NCBI GenBank assembly: GCA_022565075.1 | Contig: JADFKG010000003.1 | Coordinates: 1 to 28,996, forward strand | Reading direction: 5' to 3' | From: Chloroflexota bacterium | GTDB taxonomy: Bacteria > Chloroflexota > Dehalococcoidia > SM23-28-2 > RBG-16-64-32 | DNA: 28,996 nucleotides | Shown: in pieces, positions 15,857-25,000 of the stretch | Position numbering within the stretch: the stretch's first letter is position 1 | Layout of the letters: the number at the start of each line of letters is the position of its first letter | The notes under the pieces: generated by a model | Seen by the model: only the letters and a program-made list of their open reading frames with translations | Told to the model about the DNA's origin: nothing | Database searches by the model: none | Translations under genes and position numbers: made by a program

Positions 15857-17163
15857 TTAGCCGCGTCCAAGGGATCATGAATCACCACATAGCCCGGAAC
15901 TCAGTATTCCTGGGACTGGCGGCTGCCTGTCGAGGGCTGGCAGAGGTGTTCATCATCATCGTGGCGATCCGAGCGCTCGGTCCGAGCGTTGGTGGCCAAC
16001 TCATCTTCGGGCTGGCGGTCATCAGACTCGCTCAGTTGGCATCGGAAGCGGGCCTTGGGATCTACCTCACAAGGGAGATTCCGCGAGCTCCGGAATCCGC
16101 AGGCACCTTAACGCTAGAGGCTCTCAAGGCGGTGGTGCTCATAGCCCTGCCCGCAGGCTTACTGCTGACCATAGTCACTGCCTCCGTGGATCCATTGACC
16201 GGAGTTCTTGTGGCGATCGGAACTCTGGCGGTGATTTTCGGCGCCGCACAACCCATTCTGGGGGCGGCCTTCCTCGCTCATGATCAAGCCCAATGGCAGT
16301 TCAAGAACACGGCCATCACAGCCGTCACCCTCGTTGGCGGAGGAATCCTGGTAGCTTTCGTTTCGCCCAGCCTGCTTTCTTTCTTCGTCGTCGTGGCCGT
16401 GGCAAGAGGCGCAGGGACAGCCGTCGGTCTGCTCGATTTCATGCGAGTATTGGCGCCAAGGGTCAATCTAGCCAGCCTATCGGCGCGAAGATCCTTGCGG
16501 AGATCCGTGCCGTATGCGCTGAACGGTATTGGGTCCTTTCTCTACCTGAGGATGGATCTCCTCTTACTCGGCGTCATCTCTGGATCGGTAGCGACCGGTG
16601 TGTATGGAGGCGTTGCAGACCCGATGGTCTCGCTGACATCGATGGTCTTTATCATCACGCGTTCGTTCCTGCCGTCTCTTTCGCGCGCCTACGGCGAGGA
16701 CAACAAGCGATTTTCAAGCCTCGTTAGGTCGATGGTCATCATCAACGTCTGTGTGGGCCTGGCCCTCACGATAGTAGTATTCATCGGTTCGGGATGGTTC
16801 GTTTCGCTGGCGTTCGGCGGAGAACTCGAAGGCGCAGCGCCACTTCTGCGAGTCCTCAGCCTCGCCATCGTGTTCCGCTTCTTCAATAGCGGGCTCGCGA
16901 CCTGGCTCACGGCATCAGGACGTCAGTGGCAGAGAACCACGGCCATCATGTCAGGCGCGGCATTCAACATCGTAGTGATCGTGATTACGATACCGATATG
17001 GGGATATTGGGCCGCCGCATGGGCGACGGTGGCTACGGAATTCGCGATTCTCGCTGTTCTGGTGTGGTTCCTGCGTGCCGAATTGCCTCTTCTTAGCTGG
17101 GGAACACGCGCTAACGTTGTCCGGGCGACGGTCGCGGAGGGTGGCGATGTCCGTGCGGACTAA
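15853..17163 (+). CDS. Wzx-like oligosaccharide flippase
   Basis: A 436-aa polytopic membrane protein of the MATE/Wzx (polysaccharide exporter) type with about 12 hydrophobic segments spread over its length. An Arg/Asn-bearing N-terminal helix (NHHIARNSVFLGLAAACRG) and SVPYALNGIGSFLYLRMDLL in the middle are typical. It should move the lipid-linked repeat unit across the membrane. The ATG at 15853 overlaps the glycosyltransferase stop (ATGA); no strong Shine-Dalgarno, so translational coupling is likely. Its 3' end overlaps the next gene by 17 nt. Teichoic-acid type exporters are a related alternative, but the company of a polymerase and a Wzz-like protein favours a Wzx/Wzy route. Confidence 0.88.
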   Translation: MISRVQGIMNHHIARNSVFLGLAAACRGLAEVFIIIVAIRALGPSVGGQLIFGLAVIRLAQLASEAGLGIYLTREIPRAPESAGTLTLEALKAVVLIALPAGLLLTIVTASVDPLTGVLVAIGTLAVIFGAAQPILGAAFLAHDQAQWQFKNTAITAVTLVGGGILVAFVSPSLLSFFVVVAVARGAGTAVGLLDFMRVLAPRVNLASLSARRSLRRSVPYALNGIGSFLYLRMDLLLLGVISGSVATGVYGGVADPMVSLTSMVFIITRSFLPSLSRAYGEDNKRFSSLVRSMVIINVCVGLALTIVVFIGSGWFVSLAFGGELEGAAPLLRVLSLAIVFRFFNSGLATWLTASGRQWQRTTAIMSGAAFNIVVIVITIPIWGYWAAAWATVATEFAILAVLVWFLRAELPLLSWGTRANVVRATVAEGGDVRAD

Positions 17164-18214
17164 CGACCTCGTGGCTTCCTCCGTCAGTGCCGCTTCAGCG
17201 GAGCTGGCGTCTGCCGGGAATCCCTTTGTGGCTGTGCGGGTCAGGGAAACGTCCGGATCCAAGGTGATTTATCTTGCTTCCAGGGGTAATAAGTCGCCGG
17301 CGTACGTCCTAAAGCTGAGAAAGCCTCGGCGGTTGATCCCCGCAACCGCCCGCAAACGTGAGCAGCTGTCGACCGCTGCCGAATACGACGCGATCGGGAC
17401 AGTCGCGCGCTACTTCGCCGGGATTCCTCAATTCGCGCGCTCCGTGCCTCGGCCTGTCCGACTCCTCAAGGACCACGACGCCTTCGTTACTGAGTTCATC
17501 GAAGGCCGTTCGCTGAAGGATATCCTGCCGCTCGCGACCGGTCTATTGTCTAGAGCTTCCAGTCGGAGCGCCCTGCGCAGCGTCTGCTACAAGTGTGGTG
17601 TCTGGCTCGGGTTACAGCATCAGATGCCTATCCCCGATTCGCTTCCCTCGCGCGCCTTCGACCTGGAGCGCCTTCGACAGAAGTCAGACGCGGCCGTCAG
17701 TCTACTGCCGGAGTCGACAAGAGGGACGACTGCAATCCGCGACCTGAGGGCGGCAGCGGACGATTATGCCCGTCCCATCACAGACGACGTGACTTGCCAT
17801 GGAGATTTCCAGCCGGGCAACATCTTCGTGCGCGACGGAGAGCCATTCGTGATCGATTTCGGCACCATGGGAATCGGGCCGGCGGAGGACGACCTGGCCT
17901 TCTTTCTTGTGCTCATGGCCACTCAAAAGTTTCGGATCGTTCTGGGTAATGCTGCGGGTGATCCTCGCTTCACTGTTGATCTCTGCGACGCGTTTTTCGA
18001 TGGATACGGGTCTAGCCGGGCAGCTCAACTACCAGCCCTGAAGCCTCTGGTCGCCGTGTACATGCTGGAACGCCTCGCGGCCATGTTCGATACAACGTCG
18101 CGGCTGCCGCGAATTGCGCGGCCAGTTGTCAGGGCGCGACTCAACCGATGGGTCGAGCGTGACTTGACCGCGTTCTTGAGGAGACTCGAGCATCTCTGGA
18201 CAGGACGATCTTGA
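17147..18214 (+). CDS. aminoglycoside-phosphotransferase-fold kinase in the polysaccharide operon
   Basis: A 355-aa protein of the APH/choline-kinase fold. The chosen start ATG 17147 (MSVRTNDLVASSV) is preceded by GGAGGG and overlaps the flippase by 17 nt; a longer frame from 17075 duplicates flippase coding. Motifs are YVLKLRKPRRL (possible ATP-Lys), TEFIEGRSL, catalytic loop CHGDFQPGNIFV (D220, N225) and metal motif VIDFGTMGIGPAEDDLA (D237). It probably phosphorylates a small hydroxyl compound: a sugar, a lipid-linked sugar or a head group modifying the polysaccharide. Antibiotic resistance is unlikely given its position between flippase and polymerase. The stop overlaps the next start by one base (TGATG). 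Confidence 0.85.
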   Translation: MSVRTNDLVASSVSAASAELASAGNPFVAVRVRETSGSKVIYLASRGNKSPAYVLKLRKPRRLIPATARKREQLSTAAEYDAIGTVARYFAGIPQFARSVPRPVRLLKDHDAFVTEFIEGRSLKDILPLATGLLSRASSRSALRSVCYKCGVWLGLQHQMPIPDSLPSRAFDLERLRQKSDAAVSLLPESTRGTTAIRDLRAAADDYARPITDDVTCHGDFQPGNIFVRDGEPFVIDFGTMGIGPAEDDLAFFLVLMATQKFRIVLGNAAGDPRFTVDLCDAFFDGYGSSRAAQLPALKPLVAVYMLERLAAMFDTTSRLPRIARPVVRARLNRWVERDLTAFLRRLEHLWTGRS

Positions 18215-19686
18215 TGATTGGCCACGCCGAGACTCCTAAACGCCCGTCTTCTGCTGCGATGGGCGCCTTGCTGGTCGGACTACTAGGGGCCATCGGATTG
18301 GCTGCTTTACTTGCGCAGGGTCTCTCAGCCAACTCCACAGTCGTTCTGGCTTCCGGCGCGCTCATCGCTATCGTCTTAGGGGCGATCTGCACGAGGGCCA
18401 TGCTTGCCGAACGAGCCGTGGAACGACTGGTCATGGCATACATATTGTTCACGCCGTTCCAGTTCGCCATTCTCGGATCATCACTCTTCCCGGCGGACCA
18501 GGAAGGCTTCGGAGTGCGTGTCTCCCTGTCCGACCTGATCCTCCCCCTACTATTGCTGGTTCTGCTACACCAGAGGGTGCACGGAACTTCCGTTGTCCGA
18601 AGTCGCGAGGCCCTGGTGTTCATCGGCCTGGCGCTGGCGATCTCCGCGAGCTGGGGGCAGTCGATCCTGCACCTCGGCGGCATCACAACGTATTCTACCG
18701 TGAAGGCCATCGGCCTCGGCACCCTGGTCATCAGTGCGGCGGCCATAGTCGAGGTAGTCCGAGAACGAAAGCTGTGGAATCAAGCGATCGACGCCGTCGC
18801 GTTTTCTGGACTGGCATCTGGAGCGATCGGGATCGTGGGATTCTTGTTCTGGAAGCTTGGTGGTGTAGACAGTTACCTCATGGATCATGACCGCCTGAAT
18901 TCAACCATGTTTACGGACCCGAATATCTTCGGCAGTCTCATGGCAGTGTCCGTGATCATCGCTGTTGTTCGTATGAGCCTCACGAGCTCCCGAGCACGCC
19001 TCTTCTGGGGGACTGTGGTCCTGGTCACGTTGGTCGCACTTGTACTCTCGCAGTCGCGAAGTGGCATGATCTGCTGCGCTGGTGGCCTGCTAGTGCTGGC
19101 GATTATGGTAAGGCCGTCTGCCGCGCTCGCTGGCGGCGCCGCGCTGATGCTTGTAGGAGTGATCGCCTTCGCGGCGTACTCGCCGCTCGGCGCGCCGGGA
19201 AACGACTCGGTGATCGTTGATCGTCGCCTGTCTGACACCACGTTGGTCTCCCGGCTCGAGCTCTGGGGCGACGGATTGGCTCTGCTGCCGAAGGAAGGCG
19301 CTTCCGGCATCGGCATCGGCGGATTCGAACAGACGACGTTTTTCGATCCAACGTCGAGCAGAAAAGAGTTCGCCAGAGTGCACAACACCTACCTGACCAT
19401 AATCGTCGAGTTCGGGCTTGTCGGCGTTGTCGCGTTCAGCTTGCTCGCAGTGGCAGTGGCAAGGTCCGTGAGATCTGGCTTCATCGTCGGATCGCGAGAC
19501 CAACGCTGGCGGATCGCAGCGGTCATAGCTTGTGTGCTGGGTCTACTAGCGTTCGCAGTCTGGGTTGATGCGCTGTATCAACGTCACCTCTGGATTCTGA
19601 TCGCGCTGGCCCTGGCCGCTCCTCAGCGGAACGAAAGTGACCCTGAGGGTGTTGTACCAGTGGATGCACGTAATGATCGAAGATAG
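18214..19686 (+). CDS. O-antigen polymerase/ligase family membrane protein (Wzy/WaaL-like)
   Basis: A 490-aa polytopic protein with about 10-12 membrane segments. The ATG at 18214 shares its A with the kinase stop (TGATG); the TTG at 18211 is an alternative. A large outward loop near residues 325-400 and the Wzy_C signature elements SQSRSGM, GASGIGIGGFEQ and HNTYLTIIVEFGLVG are seen. It either polymerises repeat units or joins the finished chain to an acceptor; the sequence does not separate the two. A Wzz/Wzc-like gene downstream slightly favours polymerase. The stop codon lies at the foot of a long hairpin that ends this part of the operon. Confidence 0.88.
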   Translation: MIGHAETPKRPSSAAMGALLVGLLGAIGLAALLAQGLSANSTVVLASGALIAIVLGAICTRAMLAERAVERLVMAYILFTPFQFAILGSSLFPADQEGFGVRVSLSDLILPLLLLVLLHQRVHGTSVVRSREALVFIGLALAISASWGQSILHLGGITTYSTVKAIGLGTLVISAAAIVEVVRERKLWNQAIDAVAFSGLASGAIGIVGFLFWKLGGVDSYLMDHDRLNSTMFTDPNIFGSLMAVSVIIAVVRMSLTSSRARLFWGTVVLVTLVALVLSQSRSGMICCAGGLLVLAIMVRPSAALAGGAALMLVGVIAFAAYSPLGAPGNDSVIVDRRLSDTTLVSRLELWGDGLALLPKEGASGIGIGGFEQTTFFDPTSSRKEFARVHNTYLTIIVEFGLVGVVAFSLLAVAVARSVRSGFIVGSRDQRWRIAAVIACVLGLLAFAVWVDALYQRHLWILIALALAAPQRNESDPEGVVPVDARNDRR

Positions 19687-19722
19687 ATTCAGGCGCACTC
19701 TTTGTGGAGTAGCGCCTGAATC
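19686..19722 (+). terminator. long hairpin after the polymerase/ligase gene
   Basis: GATTCAGGCGC (19686-19696) and GCGCCTGAATC (19712-19722) are perfect 11-bp arms. Inside them ACTC (19697-19700) pairs with GAGT (19707-19710) over a TTTGTG loop, leaving one bulged A: 15 bp in all. No T-tract follows, so termination may be partial or the hairpin may be a processing or stability element that lowers expression of the chain-length gene downstream. Confidence 0.55.
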
Positions 19723-19776
19723 CGCACGCGGCACTTCTGAGACGCCCACGAACGATGAAGGGGGGACGGCGATCCG

Positions 19777-21165
19777 TTGAATATCGTCGAACGATACCTT
19801 TACCACATGAGTTACTGGTGGCTGCCGGTTCTTCTGGTGACTTGCATTGTCGGGGCTGCTAGCTACTGGTTCGCTTCCTCGTCGCCTGGAGCCTTCAGGG
19901 CCAACGCCACGCTGCTTGTGAATCTGACCGAGACACCGGGGATTATCGTCCTGGACGACGTGTTGCTGAGCGAACGTCTAACGGCTACTTACGAAGAACT
20001 GATAACGACGCGCCCGATTCTTGATGATGTCGCTGCTCAACTGCCCAATGTAGAGACGGGGCAGGACCTGGAAGACCAGATCGCGGTTTCTGCTGTTCCG
20101 GGAACCCAGTTAATCCGGATCGACGCAGAGGCCGACGATCCTGAGTCAGCGGCGCTGATCGCCAATACCGTAGCGGCAGTCTTCATCGCCGAGAACGACC
20201 GAACGCCTGCGGGAGGAACGATAACCATCATCGAGCCAGCGATTCCGCCCGATAGCCGCGAGGGACCTTCGCTGATGGCCAGGGCGTTGCTGGGACTATT
20301 GGCCGGCGCCTCACTAGGACTATTGATCGTACTCGGCAGAACCTATCTTGACGGAACCGTTTGGGACCCAGACGACTTAAAAGGACCGGCTTCTCGACTT
20401 CCAATCCTTGGGATTCTACGAGAGGGCGATCTGGTCTTAGCGGAGACTCCAGGCAGCAGCCCGTTTCTCCCGCCGTTGAGCGAACCGTATCGGGTCCTGG
20501 CTGCGAACGTCCTCGCCAGCTTGGCCAGGGCTCGCGGATCAGACTCTGGCCCGCAGAAAGTTGCTATCGTCAGCGCCTTCACGGGGGAAGGCAAGACCAG
20601 CCTGACTGCTCGGTTGGGGGTTAGCGCAGCTCTTGAGGGCTATCGCGTTACTCTTGTTGACTTCGATTCGGTTGATCCATCGCTCCAGGCCGAGTTCGGC
20701 CTCGACTGGCCATCCGGGCTCGACGACGGGCCCAACGGCGGCTCGGATTGGGTGCCGACCTCCGACGCGAAAGGAGAGCTGAATCGGCGGGCCAATATTG
20801 AAGTGGCGCCAGCGGGAGTGAATCGAGAGAGCGCCCTCTTCGCCTCGCCTCGGGAGACGCTGCTAAATGGTCTCAGCGTTGTCGCCTACCGGCGGTCGTC
20901 CTCTGGCTCTCCGATGGAGTACGTCAGCGTTCAAGAAACGCGAGCGGCGCTGTCGCAGGCGACCAGCAATCAATCTGACCTGATTCTGCTCGACACTGTC
21001 GCCTACCGCACAGGGATCGGCACCAACCTGGCGACTCAGGTAGCCGACTTCGCGATCATAGTGGTCGAGGCCAAGCGAACACCGATCGACTCACTGGCTT
21101 CACTAGTGGGCAGTCTCGAAGCAACCGGGACGCGCGCGCTCGGTATAGTGATCAACAAGCGGTAA
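19777..21165 (+). CDS. Wzz/Wzc-like chain-length determinant with degenerate BY-kinase domain
   Basis: A 462-aa protein starting with TTG 19777 behind a GGGGGG-containing ribosome site. It has a Wzz-type periplasmic domain between two membrane helices (about residues 12-32 and 167-187), then a cytoplasmic P-loop domain like bacterial tyrosine kinases. The nucleotide motifs deviate. Walker A reads SAFTGEGKTSLT (Thr where Pro is usual). Walker A' reads LVDFDSVDPS (no Arg). Walker B reads LILLDTVAYRTG (no DxPP). There is no C-terminal tyrosine cluster; the protein ends GIVINKR. It probably sets chain length or assembles export, possibly without autophosphorylation. It lies 90 nt behind the polymerase gene, beyond a hairpin. 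Confidence 0.85.
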   Translation: MNIVERYLYHMSYWWLPVLLVTCIVGAASYWFASSSPGAFRANATLLVNLTETPGIIVLDDVLLSERLTATYEELITTRPILDDVAAQLPNVETGQDLEDQIAVSAVPGTQLIRIDAEADDPESAALIANTVAAVFIAENDRTPAGGTITIIEPAIPPDSREGPSLMARALLGLLAGASLGLLIVLGRTYLDGTVWDPDDLKGPASRLPILGILREGDLVLAETPGSSPFLPPLSEPYRVLAANVLASLARARGSDSGPQKVAIVSAFTGEGKTSLTARLGVSAALEGYRVTLVDFDSVDPSLQAEFGLDWPSGLDDGPNGGSDWVPTSDAKGELNRRANIEVAPAGVNRESALFASPRETLLNGLSVVAYRRSSSGSPMEYVSVQETRAALSQATSNQSDLILLDTVAYRTGIGTNLATQVADFAIIVVEAKRTPIDSLASLVGSLEATGTRALGIVINKR

Positions 21166-21259
21166 ACGCACCCCAATCGCATCAGTCGAGGCGACTACTC
21201 TCGTCTCCACCGTTATGGGTTTACCCTCCTGGCAACAGGAAATGGGCTGCTCGGCGGAA

Positions 21260-21600
21260 TCACACTGCTGAGACGACGACCACGATGAGGCTGGCATTCA
21301 CGAGGAGAATCGCCACGTAGGTCAGGAGCCATGGCGTCAGGCGTAAAAGGGAGAACGCGCTTTCAGTCACCCGTCGCTCGTGCTGGTGTACTGGCGCGGC
21401 TTTACTATTCGACTGATTCCCGTACCGAGTACAGCCACCGTGTGGACGCCGAGGAGGAGCGGCAGGCCTGCGGAGTCTCCCGCCGAGCCGCACTTCAGAG
21501 CCGCGTCGATCGCCTGGCGTGCCGAGGTGAAGACAGCCATGATGCCGTCACCGAGCGCCCTACGCTCGACCATGGTTCCACTGAACCCACGATGACCGAA
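21260..21600 (-). pseudogene. relic of a class III adenylate/guanylate cyclase
   Basis: On the minus strand, 21573-21367 encodes VERRALGDGIMAVFTSARQA, then IDAALKCGSAGDSAGLPLLL and GVHTVAVL. This is the metal-binding second half of a class III cyclase core (compare GDGFMLAFQS and RIGLHTGEVI in the cyclase at the right end of this window). The frame then stops. A different frame at about 21358-21263 encodes a hydrophobic helix (SLLRLTPWLLTYVAILLVNA) before its own stop. The first catalytic Asp region (FTDIEGST) is absent upstream. It is best read as a frameshifted, truncated fragment. Confidence 0.55.
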
Positions 21601-21869
21601 CGCAACACGCCGTCCCGGTGGACGAGGCGTGGCTTGCCGACGACGCTAGCCAGGTTACCGTCCCTACACCGAGCGGCCGCGCTTGAAGCAGTCGGTCGTC
21701 GGCGCCGGCTCTGGCGGGCCAAGCGCAGCCCAGAAGCTGCGTCTGAGATAGACTTCAGCAAGGCGCGCAAAGTCAAGCAGTAAGCATCAGGACATGAAAG
21801 CATTTCTAGCTTACTCTTCAGCCGACAATGTCCTCGCGAAGAAAATAGGTTGTAGTCGCCTGGGAACCA

Positions 21870-21923
21870 TGTAAAAATAGCAGCGACTGTAAAAACGGCA
21901 GCGACTGTAGAAATGGCAGCGAC
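21870..21923. repeat. three tandem 18-bp repeats
   Basis: TGTAAAAATAGCAGCGAC (21870-21887), TGTAAAAACGGCAGCGAC (21888-21905) and TGTAGAAATGGCAGCGAC (21906-21923) follow each other without gaps, with two or three differences between copies. They end 161 nt before the start of the PAS-GGDEF-EAL gene. Function unknown; iterated protein-binding sites or a minisatellite are both possible. Confidence 0.9.
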
Positions 21924-22084
21924 TTCGAGTCCTTAGTCACGTTCTGATGTGGATTCACGGTGGGCTGGGCATCGGAAAATGCCCCAGGAGGGTGAGAAGA
22001 AACCAACCAGGATCGAGGAAACATTGAGCCTCGTGCACGCCGTGCTCTAGGCCCTTTTCCTTGACGTGGCGGAGAAAACTCACC

Positions 22085-25000
22085 ATGACTAAACCTGTTA
22101 CGCAGCCCCCGAGAGACCGGCACTGGAGCTTTCCGGAGTTGTTGGATCGCATAGCCGACGCCCTCTTCCTTGGTGACGCCACGGGCAGATTGATCGATGT
22201 CAACCAGGCTGCCTGCGAGAGCCTGGGCTACACACGTAAGGAGCTTCTCTCACTGTCCGTGGCGGACATCGCAGAGGACGCGGCGAGCAAGCTCGCGGAG
22301 GCGCTGGATGGCGTCGCGCAGGCAGAACCCGTGATCGTTGACGCAACTCTCGTGCGTAAGGATGGGACGACGTTCCCCGTCCAACTCAACATCAGTGCGA
22401 TTGAATTCGATGGCGAGCAGTACCTCTTGGGCGTAGCACGAGACATGAGCACGATCAGGCACGCTGAGGAGAAGCTGAGAACATCCGAAGAACGTTTCAA
22501 GATACTTTTTGAATCGGCGCCAGATAGCGTCTACTTAAACGACCTTGACGGCAAGTTCGTTGATGGCAACGTGGCGGCGGAGGAAATGACAGGCTACAGG
22601 CGAGACGAGCTAATCGGAAAGAACTTCCTGGAGCTTGGGCTGCTGCCGGCGGAGCAGATCCCGAAGGCGGCGGAACTCCTGGCCAAAGGCGTCTCGGGGC
22701 AGCCGACAGGGCCGGACGATTTCACCCTGAACCGGAAAGGCGGCGGTCAGGTGGCGGTCGAGATACGGACATTCCCTGTCACGGTTGAAGGTGAGTCTCG
22801 CGTGCTGGGCATCGCCCGAGACGTTACCGAGCGCAAGGAGGCGGAGGAGGCGCTACACAAGGCCCACGACGAGCTAGAGGCCCGCGTGGAGGAACGGACG
22901 GCCGCCCTATCGGCAACCAACGAGCGGTTGCGAGCCGAGATCGGCGTACGACAGGAGGCCGAGAAGGCGCTGAGGGAGAGTGAAGAGCGGCTTCGGCGTA
23001 TCTTTGAGGCCGGGTTTGAAGGGCTTGTCATCCACGACAAGGGCACGATCCTGGATGCGAACCCTGCATTCGAGAGGATGTTCGGTTACCCGCTCTCAGA
23101 GTTGATTGGCGAATCCGTTCGTAATCTAGCCGCTCCCGAATCGCGCGATCTTATCATAGACAAGCTCGGTTCACCCCTGGCGGGGCCGTATGAAGCAGTC
23201 GGTCTGAGGAAAGACGGCACGCGTTTCAGCACAGAGATCCTGGGCAGAACGTGGACGTATCAAGGACGCGAAGTAAGAGCCACTTCGGTGCGCGATATCA
23301 CCGACTGGAAGCAGGCCGAGCAGGCTCTGCGCCTTGAAAGCGAAATGACGAAGAATATGACCGAGGCGGTTTATCTTATTCGCGCCTCCGATGGGGTGAT
23401 TGTCCACACCAACCCAGCATTTGAGAAGCTATTTGGCTACGATCCAGGTGAACTTGACGGCAGGCACGTTTCTGTGATCAACGCCCCCACCGACAAGAGC
23501 CCTGACGAGACGGCAAAGGAAGTTATTGCAACCCTGGAAAGCACGGGCGGATGGAACGGGGAGGTTCACAACATCAAGAAGGACGGAACGACCTTCTGGT
23601 GCTACGCGAACGTGTCCACGTTTGATCACGACCAACACGGGCAGGTCTGGGTTGCGTACCACACCGACATCACGGAGCGCAGGCGCGCCGAGAGGGCGCT
23701 GCGGGAGAGCGAAGCGCGTTATCGGTCGCTATATAAAGACACGCCCGCAGCCCTACATTCGATCGACCGCGAAGGCCGGTTCATCGAGGTGAGCGATCAC
23801 TGGCTCGAGTTGCTCGGGTACGAAAGGGAAGAGGTCATAGGACACCAGTCAACTGAGTTCTTAACAGAAGAGTCCCGGCGCTACGCGGAGACGACTAACC
23901 TCCCCGATTTCTGGAAGACGGGCCACGCCCGGAACATCTCCTACCAATTCCAAAGAAAGAACGGCGAAATCATCGACGTGCTTCTCAACGCCGTCGCCTT
24001 ACGTAACGAAGAAGGTGAGTTCGCCACCAGCGTCGCTTCTTTGACAGATGTAACGGAGCGCAACCGCGCGGAGAAGGCGCTGAGGGAAAATGAGGAGAAG
24101 TTCCGGCTGCTGGCTGAGAACGCCGTCGACGTCATCTATCGTTATCGATTGAGCCCAAACCCGGGATACGAGTACATCAGCCCGGCAGTGACGGCCACAA
24201 CCGGCTACGCGCCCCATGAGTTCTACACGGACCCGGATCTAGACATGAAGATCGTCCACCCCGATGATCTCGGAACTCTGCGGCAGCTAATCGATCAGGA
24301 CCTGCCCGGCCCACACGCCCTACGCTGGGTTCACAAGGATGGCTCGATCGTGTGGATGGAACTGACCTACGTGCCAATCTACAGCGACGACGGAACCCGA
24401 GTTGCCCTCGAAGGCGTCGCCCGAAATATCACCGGCCGCAAGAAGGCCGAGGCCACCATCGAGCACATGGCGTATCACGACCCGCTCACCGATCTGCCTA
24501 ACCGCTCGCTTCTGAAAGACCATCTTGAGCTTGCCATAGCCCAGGCTCGCCGCAGCGGACACAAGGTCGCTGTGATGTTCCTGGACGTGGACCGCTTCAA
24601 GGTCATCAACGATACGCTGGGCCACCCCTCCGGCGATAAGCTTCTGAAGCGGATCGGGAAACAGCTTACAAGAGTGGTGCGGGAAGGAGACACTGTGGCC
24701 CGCGTCGGAGGAGACGAGTTCATTCTGCTGCTGCCGGATCTAACGGATCCTGATGACGCCAGAGTGGTCGCCGAGAGGGCGCTTCAGCGCATCAGGAGAA
24801 AGCGCAGCTTAGACGGCCGCGAACTCGTCGTCACGGCCAGCCTTGGTATCAGCGTGTATCCGTCTGATGGAGACGACGCCGAGACGCTTCTGAGCCACGC
24901 GGACACGGCGATGTACAAGGCGAAAGATAACGGAAGGAGCCAATACGAGTTTTACGACGCATCGATGGGCGCCGCGGTTTCAGAGCAACTCAGGTTAGAG

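Larger units (their letters stand above)
21166..22084. other. long intergenic stretch with gene relics and repeats
   Basis: No intact gene. It holds a minus-strand class III cyclase relic (21260-21600), a run of three 18-bp repeats (21870-21923) and, at its right end, the GGAG ribosome site of the PAS-GGDEF-EAL gene (22071-22074). The plus-strand open frame at 21331-21783 mirrors the relic and is not a gene. No convincing promoter was found. Confidence 0.5.

Noticed and set aside
17147..18214. Aminoglycoside resistance gene
   Set aside because: The phosphotransferase fold is shared by many small-molecule kinases, and the overlaps with flippase and polymerase genes point to glycan assembly.
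21331..21783. 150-aa plus-strand frame in the intergenic region
   Set aside because: It lies opposite the cyclase relic, has no ribosome site and no family-like motif.
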